NCBI GenBank assembly: GCA_018660835.1 | Contig: JABJJN010000103.1 | Coordinates: 62,001 to 126,000, forward strand | Reading direction: 5' to 3' | DNA: 64,000 bases | Source of the DNA: Gemmatimonadota bacterium | GTDB lineage: Bacteria > Latescibacterota > UBA2968 > UBA8231 | In this document: piece by piece, positions 26,769 to 35,853 of the stretch | Numbering within the stretch: the first letter of the stretch is position 1 | Layout: every line of letters begins with the position of its first letter | Position numbers and translations under genes: made by a program | The notes under the pieces: model-generated | Told to the model about the DNA's origin: nothing | What the model saw: the letters and a program-made list of their open reading frames with translations, nothing else | The model's database searches: none

Positions 26769-27584
26769 ATGGCGAGCGACACCTACAGCGACAAGCAGCA
26801 CGCCCAATTTGTCGAGCAGGGCTACTTGCGCCTGGGGCATGTACTGACGGATGGCGATCTGAGCAACCTGCGGCAGCGGATCGACGATATCATGATGGGG
26901 AACATCCGCTACCAGCACATGCGAATGCAATTGTTCGACACAGAGACAGGCCAGTTGCGTCGTACCATGGGCCACGAGGTAGCCTCTCTGGCTTACCGTC
27001 GCATCGACGATCTGGAGCAGGACCCCCTGTTCCTCGCCTATATGCAGCATGGCAGATTCCACCAAATCGCCCAACGCCTCGTTGGCGAACAGGTCTCTGT
27101 CTTTCGCTCCATGTTCATGAACAAACCGGCGAACTGGGATCAGACACTTGCCTGGCATCAGGATATCGGTGCAGGCTGGGGGATCGACTCAAACCCGACC
27201 ATGACGATCTGGACGGCCCTCGATACAGCGACAACAGACAACGGGTGTATGCAGATCGTTCCTGGCAGTCATCGTCAAGGCATCGTCAACGAACGACACT
27301 TCCTGTCTGAGGAAGAGATCGCGCACTACGCACCAGAGCACGCCGTAATCGATCTCGAAGCGGAGGCAGGTGAAGCAATCCTATTGCACAACTTCCTGCT
27401 GCATCGCTCAGGCACGAATCCCACGGATTCTTCACGACGCGCCTTCAGCGCCACCTACATGGACGCCGAAACGCGAACGAAGGATACGGCACAGCTCTTT
27501 CCCATTCTGTTTGGGGAAGGTGCTCTGGATCCGGCCAGTGTCGATGGGAAACCTCCTGACCTGGTGCAGACCTTCTACGGGTAG
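26769..27584 (+). CDS. Phytanoyl-CoA dioxygenase (PhyH) family oxygenase
   Basis: 271 residues from the ATG at 26769. The Fe(II) and 2-oxoglutarate motif is complete: H130-Q-D132, the NGCMQIVPGSHRQG turn, then the distal HNFLLHRSGTNPTDSSRRA, where the second His and the Arg hold iron and 2-oxoglutarate. Such enzymes hydroxylate small carboxylates, amines or CoA esters; the substrate is not indicated. A regulatory gap of about 160 bases separates it from the divergent propeller gene. This is the most canonical of the PhyH genes in the window. Confidence 0.87.
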   Translation: MASDTYSDKQHAQFVEQGYLRLGHVLTDGDLSNLRQRIDDIMMGNIRYQHMRMQLFDTETGQLRRTMGHEVASLAYRRIDDLEQDPLFLAYMQHGRFHQIAQRLVGEQVSVFRSMFMNKPANWDQTLAWHQDIGAGWGIDSNPTMTIWTALDTATTDNGCMQIVPGSHRQGIVNERHFLSEEEIAHYAPEHAVIDLEAEAGEAILLHNFLLHRSGTNPTDSSRRAFSATYMDAETRTKDTAQLFPILFGEGALDPASVDGKPPDLVQTFYG

Positions 27585-27664
27585 GACATAAGCTTGGCAC
27601 CCACGTCCACACGACCGGGCCAGGTTCACACGGCAACAGTTGCACTGCTTTGGAGACAGATCAG

Positions 27665-28864
27665 ATGAGTTCAGCGTCCCGTCCAAGAATCGCCGCCATC
27701 TCCACTGTGATCTGGAAGGAGAAGGCCTCTCACGCCCGTACGATTGTTGGCAAGTATCTGTTTGGCTTCAACGAAGATGGCAACGACCCAAAACCCGACG
27801 CTCAGGTCGTCAGCCTCTACACCCATCAGACGCCGCCAGACGACATCAGTCGCCAGTGGAGTCAGCAGACGGGCATCCCCTGGTTCCGCACAATTCACGA
27901 AGCGCTCACTCTCGGCACTGATGAGCTCGCCGTCGACGGCGTGATGCTTGTTGCGGAACATGGCGACTACGAGTTCAACGACAAGGAACAGAAACTCTAT
28001 CCACGTTTTGAGTTGTTTCTACAGATCGTCGACACCTTCCGCCGCACGGGTCACTCTGTACCAGTCTTCAACGACAAACACCTCTCCTATCGTTGGACGA
28101 ATGCGAAGCGCATGGTGGAACTGTCGAAGGAACTCGACTTTCCCTTCATGGCCGGATCCTCCCTGCCGGTGAACTATCGCTACCCAGAGATGGAGTTTCC
28201 CTGGGGTGCTCGGGCAGAGCATGGCGTCGTCGTCGCACCGGGACCGATCGATTCCTATGGCTTTCATATGCTCGAAGCGGTGCAGTGTTTGATCGAGCGG
28301 CGCGAAGGCGGCGAAACCGGGGTCGCAGCGGTGCAGTGTCTTGAGGGCGCAGCGATCTGGGCGTTTCTCGACAGTACACCATGGGCAGAGAAACTCTTTG
28401 ATGCGGCCCTCGCCTGCAGTCAGAAACCCAGCGAAAATCCACGGGATGATGACAAGGCTGCCTTGTTCAGGGTGTGGTATCGAGATGGCGTGGAAACGGC
28501 CATCTTTCGACTACCCAGGGGAGCGGGTGACTTCTGCGTCGCTGTTGATGTAGAGGGGCAGCCGCAGCCATTGGCGACGATGATGTGGAGAAATCGTCCC
28601 GACAATCGCAGCTTCGACAGTTTGATTCTGCAGGCGGACCAGATGTATCAGACCGGTCGAGCCGCCTATCCCATTGAACGGACGTTACTGGTCAGTGGTA
28701 TCCTCGACCTGCTGCTGGAGTCGCGTATCGGTGGCCACGAGCGGATCGAGACGCCGCAACTGGACGTAGCCTATCAAGTGGAAGACCGCTCTTTCCACGT
28801 TGAGCAGGACGCGATCTCCCCTTGGGGACCGGCACCAGCTGCCGATGATGGTGCCGCAGGATAG
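27665..28864 (+). CDS. Conserved protein of unknown function
   Basis: 399 residues from the ATG at 27665, chosen because GGAG lies nine bases upstream; an in-frame TTG five codons earlier is less likely. The N-terminus is SSASRPRIAAISTVIW, with later segments VDGVMLVAEHGDYEF, LPVNYRYPEMEFPWG and VVVAPGPIDSYGFHMLEAVQC. I do not recognise a specific enzyme family. The first half has alternating strand and helix character suggestive of an alpha/beta fold, without a clear NAD glycine loop. It follows the PhyH gene by 80 bases and may be co-transcribed with it. Confidence 0.7.
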   Translation: MSSASRPRIAAISTVIWKEKASHARTIVGKYLFGFNEDGNDPKPDAQVVSLYTHQTPPDDISRQWSQQTGIPWFRTIHEALTLGTDELAVDGVMLVAEHGDYEFNDKEQKLYPRFELFLQIVDTFRRTGHSVPVFNDKHLSYRWTNAKRMVELSKELDFPFMAGSSLPVNYRYPEMEFPWGARAEHGVVVAPGPIDSYGFHMLEAVQCLIERREGGETGVAAVQCLEGAAIWAFLDSTPWAEKLFDAALACSQKPSENPRDDDKAALFRVWYRDGVETAIFRLPRGAGDFCVAVDVEGQPQPLATMMWRNRPDNRSFDSLILQADQMYQTGRAAYPIERTLLVSGILDLLLESRIGGHERIETPQLDVAYQVEDRSFHVEQDAISPWGPAPAADDGAAG

Positions 28865-28939
28865 GGTTCATGCGGGTCGTTGTCGTGGAGATGCCGTCGC
28901 CGTGTAGGTAGCGATCCCTGCCGCGGCAATATCGGGCCC

Positions 28940-29956
28940 TTAGTCCCAGACATTCTCCCATGAACCCGTCTCGGCAGACCGATAGAGCGCCAGGGCCGTA
29001 CGCAACTCACCCAGAGACTGCTCAGGGCCGGCGGCAAGTGCTTTGCCGTCGAGGACGGCAGCGGCGAAATCTGCCAGTTCGGGACCGAAGGACTGGGCGT
29101 AGCCCATCGGTTCCATGAGTAACTGTCCTTCTCGGTGATCGCGATCGTAAAGCCGCAGAGCCCCTTCGAAGCCGGTGTCGATCGTCAGTTCGCCTTTCGT
29201 CCCCGTCACACGCCACCAGGGGTCGGGCGCAAAGACCGTATCGATCATCATCGCATCCAGAACGGCCGTCTTGCCTGACTCGAAGTGCAGCAGCGCCCGC
29301 GCCAGAGATTCTCCTTCCATCTCTTTGAGCGGATGTCCGATGACGCCAACGACTCGATCGATCTCCCCCATCCAGATGCGCAAGGGGCGAATCCAGTGTG
29401 AACCGCCATCGATCGTGATCCCCCCGCCTGTGCGGCGTTTGTCATAGCGCCAGGGCTGATCCTCCTTGAACCAATAAGGATCAAATTCATACGTGAAGGC
29501 GGCACGCGCCGTGATGATATCTCCAATCGCGCCCGATTCGATGACTTCGGCGGCCTTCACAATCTCGGGCCAGTATTGGGAGTTTTCAGCCACCATAAAT
29601 ACCGTTCCCGCTGCCTTGGCCGCTGCGAGGATACGCTCGCAGGAATCCAGCTCTAAAGACATGGGCTTTTCAAGCAACACGTGTTTACCCGCAGCAAAGC
29701 ATTTGGTCGCCGCCTCCTCGTGTAGATCGTGGGGCAACATGAGATCTACCGCGTCGAAATCACCCTTCTCGAGGGCTTCATCGAGGTTTGCATAGGCGGT
29801 TCCACCCGTTTCCGTCGCATAGACCTGCGCCTTCTCCGGATCGAGATCGACTGCGGCGGTGACGCTGATTCGCGGCGCATGCTCCTTGATGCCGTCGAGG
29901 TGGTAGCGTGCGATCGCACCGCAGCCGACGAAGGCGAGTTTCAGTGTGTCTGCCAT
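28940..29956 (-). CDS. Gfo/Idh/MocA-family oxidoreductase
   Basis: 338 residues with the NAD(P)-binding loop LAFVGCGAIARYH at the N-terminus, then the family motif KHVLLEKPMSL with the catalytic-region Lys of the EKP motif, and the C-terminal beta-sheet domain with GGGITIDGGSHWI. The ATG follows AAGGA by seven bases. Family members oxidise or reduce sugars, inositols and related polyols with NAD(P). It is divergent from the sialidase-dehydrogenase-aldolase operon across about 230 bases, so a shared pathway is plausible but not shown. Confidence 0.87.
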   Translation of the reverse strand: MADTLKLAFVGCGAIARYHLDGIKEHAPRISVTAAVDLDPEKAQVYATETGGTAYANLDEALEKGDFDAVDLMLPHDLHEEAATKCFAAGKHVLLEKPMSLELDSCERILAAAKAAGTVFMVAENSQYWPEIVKAAEVIESGAIGDIITARAAFTYEFDPYWFKEDQPWRYDKRRTGGGITIDGGSHWIRPLRIWMGEIDRVVGVIGHPLKEMEGESLARALLHFESGKTAVLDAMMIDTVFAPDPWWRVTGTKGELTIDTGFEGALRLYDRDHREGQLLMEPMGYAQSFGPELADFAAAVLDGKALAAGPEQSLGELRTALALYRSAETGSWENVWD

Positions 29957-30190
29957 AGCGATGTCCTTGGATATCCTGGGTGACGGTGGGGTTCGGCGCT
30001 GGCGCCGGCTCGGGCCGAAAACGTGAGTGGCAGATATTGGTCAGTTGCCAGAACGGTGTCGTCGAAGTTTGAACGGCCGAAGATAGTCATCAGATACGAC
30101 TCGGCGAAGCCCCCCTTGCCAGCTTAGGCCCTCTGTACCATCATCGCCATGCCCAGCCGGCTCCGTACTGCGACACAAGGACACGCAACC

Positions 30191-31951
30191 ATGCCAACCC
30201 CGCCCAGTGTGCTCGCCCATCTCGACGAACGCATACGCATCATTACCCGACCAGATGGTTCTCTGCTTGGTCTCAATTGTGGCCCCGATTCTTCGGGCAA
30301 TGGCTGGCAGGTGGATGGAAGGCAGTCCTTTGATGGCGGAATCACATGGACGCCAGCCAGTCCTCTGGTGGCCCTCGACGCCAAAGCGGGTGGCTGGGGT
30401 GGCTGCCAGCCCGTAGCCACGACGGATGGTGAAATCCACGTGCTGCTCATGTGTGACGCTCATACCGGTGTCTTTGCACTGCCTGACACACCCCGGCAGC
30501 CAAAACCTCTCATGGAACGCCACCTCGATGTCTGGCATACGCGCACCGATGGTGGCGGCAGCCGCTGGCGAGAACCCGTGCGGATCTGGGAAGGCTACAC
30601 GGGATCGATCAATTCAGCGATTCAGATGCGCAATGGCCGACTCGTGTTGCCCTTCGCTCAGCTTACCACGCGGACGTGGAGAGAGCGCGGCGATGGCCTC
30701 GATGCGTTCTGGTTTGCCGGCGCCAACGAAACGATTGTGCTCACCAGTGATGATGGTGAGCACTGGCAGGAGCGTGAAGTGAGGCTGAAGGTTCAGACAC
30801 CGAGCATAGGTGTATATGGTGCCGTGGAGCCCGTCATCATCGAAAGAAGCGATGGCGTACTATGGATGCTGATCCGCACACAACTCGGTCGATTCTATGA
30901 ATCTTTCTCATCAGATGGTGCCAGCTGGACGACACCACGGCCCTCGCCTCTGCTGTCCTCGGATTCACCCGCCGGCCTCGTGCGCCTGTCCGATGGCCGT
31001 CTTGTACTGCTGTGGAACAAGTGCCTGCGATTTCCTTATGCCCATGGGGGTCGTCATGTTCTGCATGCGGCCATCTCCGATGACGATGGCCGCACGTGGA
31101 CGGGCCATAGGGAAGTGGCGCGTGATCCGAAGAATTACGACCCACCCCCATCGCACGGAGATCACGGGACCGCCTATCCTTTCCCAGTCGTTTTGCCCGA
31201 CGATCGAATCCTGATCACGACAGGGCAAGGCGAGGGTCGCATCGTGTTGGTTGCCCTCGATCCCGCGTGGCTCAGTGAGCAAACGCAGACCAGCACATTT
31301 TCTCTGCCGGCGCCCACACAGAAGCCCCAGACTGCTGAGATTCGAAGCGTCCCCATCGACGGACGTCGTCTACCGGTCGAGTGGTCGGCCTTTGGTTGTG
31401 CTGGCGTCGATATCGTGCCGATTGCGCCCGATGGCCCACCGGAGACTCACGACGCGGAAGAACGGGATGCAGCCTTGCAGATTCGACGCACGCAGGAGCA
31501 CTGGCCCGCTTGCGCCGTATGGAATCATCCCCTGGGTCGCCGCGGTGGCTATCGAATTCGACTGCGATTGGCCTCTGATAGCGAGGGTTGCCAGTTGCTC
31601 CTGACCGATCACTTCTCTGTGCCCTTCGACCCTGAAGATGAGTTTCAAGCGATCTTCGTCCTGAACGTCGTGCCAGCTACCGGGGCTCTGTTCCCAGTAG
31701 AGGGCAATGAGTCGATCAGCCAACCTTCGGCAGGCGCGCAACTGGCGGTGGAGACAGGTCAATGGCACGACATCGATGTGCGCTGGGATTGCGCCACACA
31801 CCAGCTTTCGGCGACACTTGGTGGTCAGAGTGTCACATCGCCGCAACGACATATTCGTGATGGCATCTGCTATCTACGACTGAAACCCGTTTCGGACGCC
31901 ATGGATGGAGGCTTCGCTGTAGCTCGCGTTAACCTTGCCGTGGAATCTTAA
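30191..31951 (+). CDS. Sialidase-like (BNR) glycosidase
   Basis: 586 residues from the ATG at 30191, with AAGGA nine bases upstream. Four Asp-box-like repeats are visible: SFDGGITW, SDDGEHWQE, SSDGASWTTP and SDDDGRTWTG, the blade signatures of exo-sialidase/BNR propellers. The closing ~170 residues are beta-rich and look like a separate concanavalin-type module. There is no signal peptide, so it may act inside the cell. Sialic-acid specificity cannot be read from sequence; it could act on other glycans. First gene of an operon: the next start follows its stop by 18 bases. Confidence 0.75.
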   Translation: MPTPPSVLAHLDERIRIITRPDGSLLGLNCGPDSSGNGWQVDGRQSFDGGITWTPASPLVALDAKAGGWGGCQPVATTDGEIHVLLMCDAHTGVFALPDTPRQPKPLMERHLDVWHTRTDGGGSRWREPVRIWEGYTGSINSAIQMRNGRLVLPFAQLTTRTWRERGDGLDAFWFAGANETIVLTSDDGEHWQEREVRLKVQTPSIGVYGAVEPVIIERSDGVLWMLIRTQLGRFYESFSSDGASWTTPRPSPLLSSDSPAGLVRLSDGRLVLLWNKCLRFPYAHGGRHVLHAAISDDDGRTWTGHREVARDPKNYDPPPSHGDHGTAYPFPVVLPDDRILITTGQGEGRIVLVALDPAWLSEQTQTSTFSLPAPTQKPQTAEIRSVPIDGRRLPVEWSAFGCAGVDIVPIAPDGPPETHDAEERDAALQIRRTQEHWPACAVWNHPLGRRGGYRIRLRLASDSEGCQLLLTDHFSVPFDPEDEFQAIFVLNVVPATGALFPVEGNESISQPSAGAQLAVETGQWHDIDVRWDCATHQLSATLGGQSVTSPQRHIRDGICYLRLKPVSDAMDGGFAVARVNLAVES

Positions 31952-31969
31952 GGCCATGGAGAATGACCG

Positions 31970-33019
31970 TTGACCTTCCGCGTTGCCTTCACAGCTGACT
32001 TCCTTAAACCCGATAGTTCGGACCCTGTTTTTCCGGACATCGATGCCACCGTCCTCGATGTGGTCGGTGTGGAACGTCGGATCCTCACAGACGGCGTCAG
32101 CGAAATTGGTGCAGGCCAACTTGCCGACACAGACGCCGTCGTCGTCCTAGGCCCGACCGTAAGTGCCACCTCCCTGGAGGGGGCCGAGCATCTCGCCGTC
32201 GTGGCTCGCATCGGTGTGGGCTACGACGCGGTGGATGTGCCCGCCTGCACCCAGGCGGGGATTGCCTTGACGATCACCCCTGATGGCGTGCGCCGACCCG
32301 TGGCCAGTGCCGCCCTTGCCTCTCTGCTTGCCTTGGCGCATCGGCTGCCACTGAAAGATCGCCTGACACGCCAGGGTCGCTGGTCTGAAAAGCCCCAGCA
32401 CATGGGCATCGGCCTGCGAGGTCGAACTCTCGGTCTGGTAGGCATGGGGAATATCGGCACGGAGATCCTGAAACTCGTCGCGCCCCACGAGATGACAACC
32501 CTGGTCGCCGATCCCTTCGCTGATGCAGAGAAGGTGAGTGACCTTGGAGCACACCTGCTTGAATTGCCAGCAATGCTCGAACAGGCGGACTTCGTCATCA
32601 TCTGCTGCGCCCTCACAGATCAAACGCACCATCTGATCGATGCGGAGGCACTGCACCTCATGAAACCCACGGCGCACTTGATCAACGTCGCTCGCGGCCC
32701 GATCGTCGATCAGGTCGCCCTCACGACGGCTCTGCAAGAGCAGATCATCGCCGGCGCCGCCCTCGATGTCTTTGAGACCGAACCCGTCGACCCGGATGAT
32801 CCCTTGCTGACCCTCGATAATGTCATCGTCTCCCCCCATGCCCTGGCGTGGACGGACGAGAGTTTTCGTTTGATGGGTGAGAGTGCCTTCGCCGGCATTC
32901 TCGCTGCCTCACAGGGCAAAGCACCCGACTTCATCGTCAATCGTGACGTGCTCGACAGCGCGCATTTTCAGGATCGCCTCGCCGCCTGCGCCAGGCGACG
33001 GCAACAGGAAAGCCGGTAA
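31970..33019 (+). CDS. D-2-hydroxyacid dehydrogenase
   Basis: 349 residues from a TTG with GGAG eight bases upstream; the only nearby ATG is in another frame. The NAD-binding loop LGLVGMGNIGTEIL, NVARGPIVDQVAL, LDVFETEPVDPDDPLL and the closing SPHALAW with the catalytic His are all typical of the D-isomer-specific 2-hydroxyacid dehydrogenase family. It reduces a 2-keto acid or oxidises a D-2-hydroxy acid with NAD(P). With the sialidase upstream and an HpcH aldolase 11 bases downstream it probably handles a product of sugar-acid breakdown. Confidence 0.85.
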   Translation: MTFRVAFTADFLKPDSSDPVFPDIDATVLDVVGVERRILTDGVSEIGAGQLADTDAVVVLGPTVSATSLEGAEHLAVVARIGVGYDAVDVPACTQAGIALTITPDGVRRPVASAALASLLALAHRLPLKDRLTRQGRWSEKPQHMGIGLRGRTLGLVGMGNIGTEILKLVAPHEMTTLVADPFADAEKVSDLGAHLLELPAMLEQADFVIICCALTDQTHHLIDAEALHLMKPTAHLINVARGPIVDQVALTTALQEQIIAGAALDVFETEPVDPDDPLLTLDNVIVSPHALAWTDESFRLMGESAFAGILAASQGKAPDFIVNRDVLDSAHFQDRLAACARRRQQESR

Positions 33020-33030
33020 TAGGAAAACAG

Positions 33031-33825
33031 ATGAGAGACAATCCGGTAAAGACGCGGCTCCACGCGGGCCAAACATCGATTGGCACGATGGCGATGGAAT
33101 TCTCCAGCACGGGACTTCCACGCCTCGCCGCCACAGCCGGTGCTGACTTCATCATCTACGACATGGAGCATACCGCCTGGTCGATTCAGACCGTGCGATC
33201 ACTGCTCGCATCCAATGCGGGTATCGATATCGTCCCCATCGTACGCATTCCGACAGAGGAGTATCACTTCGCTGCCCGTGTCATGGATGCCGGTGCCATG
33301 GGAGTTATGGTGCCGATGGTGAACGACGCGGCTGAAGCTCAACGCGTCGTCGATGCCTGCAAGTACCCACCCTTTGGCAAACGGGGTGCGGGTTTCTCCA
33401 TCGCTCACGATGACTACATCCCTGCGGATGTCAGCTCGACGATCCAACAAGCCAATGAACATGGGTTGGTGATCGTGCAGATAGAGAGTCCGGAGGGTGT
33501 TGCCAATGCACGCGAGATTGCCGCGATCGATGGCGTCGACGTGTTGTGGATCGGCCACTTCGATCTGTCGAACTTCATGGGCATTCCCGCCCAGTTCGAG
33601 CATCCAGAATACCTGGCCGCCGTCGACTCCGTGCTGGATGCCTGCAAACAAGAAGGCAAAGTGGCCGGGCAGCTGGGGCAGACCGTCGAAGAGTGTTTGC
33701 TGCTATTGGAGCGCGGCTTCCGTTCGGTCGCCTTTGGCCTCGACCTCGACTTATATCGCCGCTCCCTCACGAGCGGTCTGGAACAGATCTATCGCAGTCG
33801 CGCCCTGAAGCAGCATTCCGTCTGA
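33031..33825 (+). CDS. HpcH/HpaI-family aldolase
   Basis: 264 residues, ATG preceded by AGGA. The family signatures are FIIYDMEHTAWS, PIVRIPTEEYHFAARVMDAGAMGVMVPMV, QIESPEGVANAREI and VLWIGHFDLSNFMG, the metal- and substrate-binding strands of class II 2-keto-3-deoxy-acid aldolases (2-keto-3-deoxyglucarate, rhamnonate or 4-hydroxy-2-oxoheptanedioate type). It would split a 2-keto-3-deoxy acid to pyruvate and an aldehyde. Third gene of the sialidase operon. Confidence 0.88.
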   Translation: MRDNPVKTRLHAGQTSIGTMAMEFSSTGLPRLAATAGADFIIYDMEHTAWSIQTVRSLLASNAGIDIVPIVRIPTEEYHFAARVMDAGAMGVMVPMVNDAAEAQRVVDACKYPPFGKRGAGFSIAHDDYIPADVSSTIQQANEHGLVIVQIESPEGVANAREIAAIDGVDVLWIGHFDLSNFMGIPAQFEHPEYLAAVDSVLDACKQEGKVAGQLGQTVEECLLLLERGFRSVAFGLDLDLYRRSLTSGLEQIYRSRALKQHSV

Positions 33826-33869
33826 CCGGCGACGACTTGCAACATGCTGGGGCCGCCTGACACCAGCCC

Positions 33870-34814
33870 TCAGCCCTGGTCGCCAGCCCACCCCTCCGGC
33901 AGCTCAAGGGACCAGACCTCACTGTTAAGGGGTTCGGCGTGGCCGCCGGCAAGCCAGATCTTGTCATCGAAGACGTAGGCCGAATGCTCGTGACGCTTTG
34001 ACCAGATCGTATCAGCCGTCAACTGCGACCACTGCGCACCATCCCTTGAATACCAGACATCACCGAAGTTGCCGTCCTCGCGATTCCAACCGCCCAGAAC
34101 CCACAGATGATCCCGATACGCCACGAGGGAAAACCACATGCGCGGCGTCCAGGCGGCAGCGGCTGTCACCAGTTCCCAGGTGACACCATCTGCCGACGAC
34201 CACACATCGTTGCGTGGAATCGTTTCCGGTTTCCAGGCACCACCGCCCATGAGCCAGAGCCGATCCTTGAAAACCGTGACCTGAGCATGGGTTCGTTTCG
34301 ACCAGGCCGCATGCTCAATCTCTTGTTTCCAGTTTCTACCATCAGCAGTGGACCAAACGTCATTGTGTAGTGTGTCGTCATTGTCATGGTAGAAATCCTC
34401 CGTGCCTCCCATGATCCACATACGATCCTTGAACACGGCAAAGGACGGTGACACTCGTGGACACCAGCCCGGGTCATCTGTCTCCAGAGACCAGTCGCCA
34501 CCGTCGGCGGAAGACCAGACGCTGTTCGTATTCTCAGCGCCGGGAAGCTTGCGGCCACCCATGAGCCACATGCGATCACGGAAGGGCATCGTCGCCGGAA
34601 GATCCCCGTGTATCCATGCCGCCTCCTGCGTCGTGCACGTCCAGTTCTCGCCATCGACAGACTTCCACACATCACGTGGATTGGGCGTCTGTGGTGTGAA
34701 CCAGCCACCGAAAATCCACATGTGTCCGTCGAAGACCATCTCGCCTTGCGAGTCACGCGCCTGCCAGGCGGCTTTCTCTGTAACACATGTCCAATCAGGT
34801 CCGTGGGTGCTCAT
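33870..34814 (-). CDS. Kelch-like propeller protein
   Basis: 314 residues from the ATG at 34814, with AGGAG five bases upstream; the open frame extends 103 codons further but overlaps the EamA gene and reads as a shadow. About six blades share the pattern RDRMWLMGG ... DVWSSADGxxW, close to kelch repeats (GG followed by W). No signal peptide. Function unknown; kelch-type propellers are usually binding or sialic-acid-handling proteins. It starts 13 bases after the EamA stop, so the two genes are probably in one transcript. Confidence 0.75.
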   Translation of the reverse strand: MSTHGPDWTCVTEKAAWQARDSQGEMVFDGHMWIFGGWFTPQTPNPRDVWKSVDGENWTCTTQEAAWIHGDLPATMPFRDRMWLMGGRKLPGAENTNSVWSSADGGDWSLETDDPGWCPRVSPSFAVFKDRMWIMGGTEDFYHDNDDTLHNDVWSTADGRNWKQEIEHAAWSKRTHAQVTVFKDRLWLMGGGAWKPETIPRNDVWSSADGVTWELVTAAAAWTPRMWFSLVAYRDHLWVLGGWNREDGNFGDVWYSRDGAQWSQLTADTIWSKRHEHSAYVFDDKIWLAGGHAEPLNSEVWSLELPEGWAGDQG

Positions 34815-34827
34815 GTGATCTCCTGCT

Positions 34828-35772
34828 TCAGTTTTTGACAGGTTGAACCGGATGCCGAGAATCCGTCGGTGCCGTAGACACAAAATAGATCCCAACGCAG
34901 ATGACGACACCACCAAGAACCGCCAAACCGAGATCGGCAGGTAACTGCAGGCCAAGGTCAGGGAAGAGGGTATCGACAATGACCTGCAACAGGATCGACA
35001 GGAAGCCGATGCTGAGGAACATGATCGAGCTGCGCGAGGCGCCAATATGCTGCATTGCCACATTGTAAGAGATCCACGACATCCCCAACAAGATTCCTCG
35101 CACACCCAACATGCCAAGCACAATCCCCGTCGGTGCAGCGTCCTGGCTCGGTGGCGCGGCGACCAACAGGAAAGGTGTGAGAACGATGGCGCCGATCAAC
35201 AGACCATACCCCGACACGAGCAGACCACTGTGTCGATTCAGAACGGATTTCAAGGCGATGATACCAATGGAGAACACGATGGCAGAGAGGACTGCCAATA
35301 TCTCACCCCAGCCGACATCCAGACTCCAGGCGCTAGGATCGAAACTGATGATCACGGCGCCGGCCAGAGCAGTCAGACTCGCCAGCCAGTGTCGGCGTGT
35401 CCAGATCTCGCCCAGAAAGATGACGGCGAGGATGACGATGAAGACCGTCTCAAGACGCCCGAGAAGAGAGGTCTTGCTCGTGCCGATCATCCCGATCGAA
35501 GTGTAGAGCAGTAGAAATCCAACGGCATACGTCGCCACGGCACCCGCCAGCAGGCGCAGCCAGTCGGCGCGTCCCCAACCAAACCACTGGCAACCACCCC
35601 GTGCAGCCGCCCATAGCAGTAGGAATGTGCCCGCAACATAGTTCGAACCAACGGCGATCGTCAGCACCGAGAGCGACATGGACTGCACGCCGATCTCTGT
35701 CATGATCAGACCTGCGGCGGCAGCGAGGGCACTGAAAACCGCGTAGAGAGAGTATTTCAGATCAGCTGTCAT
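34828..35772 (-). CDS. EamA-family (DMT) transporter
   Basis: 314 residues with about ten hydrophobic helices arranged in two EamA halves, including AVGFLLLYTSIGMIGTSKTSLLGRLETVF and AVVILAVIFLGE-like segments (the transcribed copy reads FIVILAVIFLGEIW). Relatives move amino acids, sugars or metabolites out of or into the cell. The kelch-like gene follows 13 bases downstream; whether the kelch protein serves the transported substrate is speculation. Divergent from the esterase gene across about 80 bases. Confidence 0.87.
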   Translation of the reverse strand: MTADLKYSLYAVFSALAAAAGLIMTEIGVQSMSLSVLTIAVGSNYVAGTFLLLWAAARGGCQWFGWGRADWLRLLAGAVATYAVGFLLLYTSIGMIGTSKTSLLGRLETVFIVILAVIFLGEIWTRRHWLASLTALAGAVIISFDPSAWSLDVGWGEILAVLSAIVFSIGIIALKSVLNRHSGLLVSGYGLLIGAIVLTPFLLVAAPPSQDAAPTGIVLGMLGVRGILLGMSWISYNVAMQHIGASRSSIMFLSIGFLSILLQVIVDTLFPDLGLQLPADLGLAVLGGVVICVGIYFVSTAPTDSRHPVQPVKN

Positions 35773-35853
35773 GGACCGGTTTATGTGCCTTCCTGGACGC
35801 GGGCAGAGGTTTACGCCAATCTCTGCTCATCAAACACCTGTAAGGAGATCATC

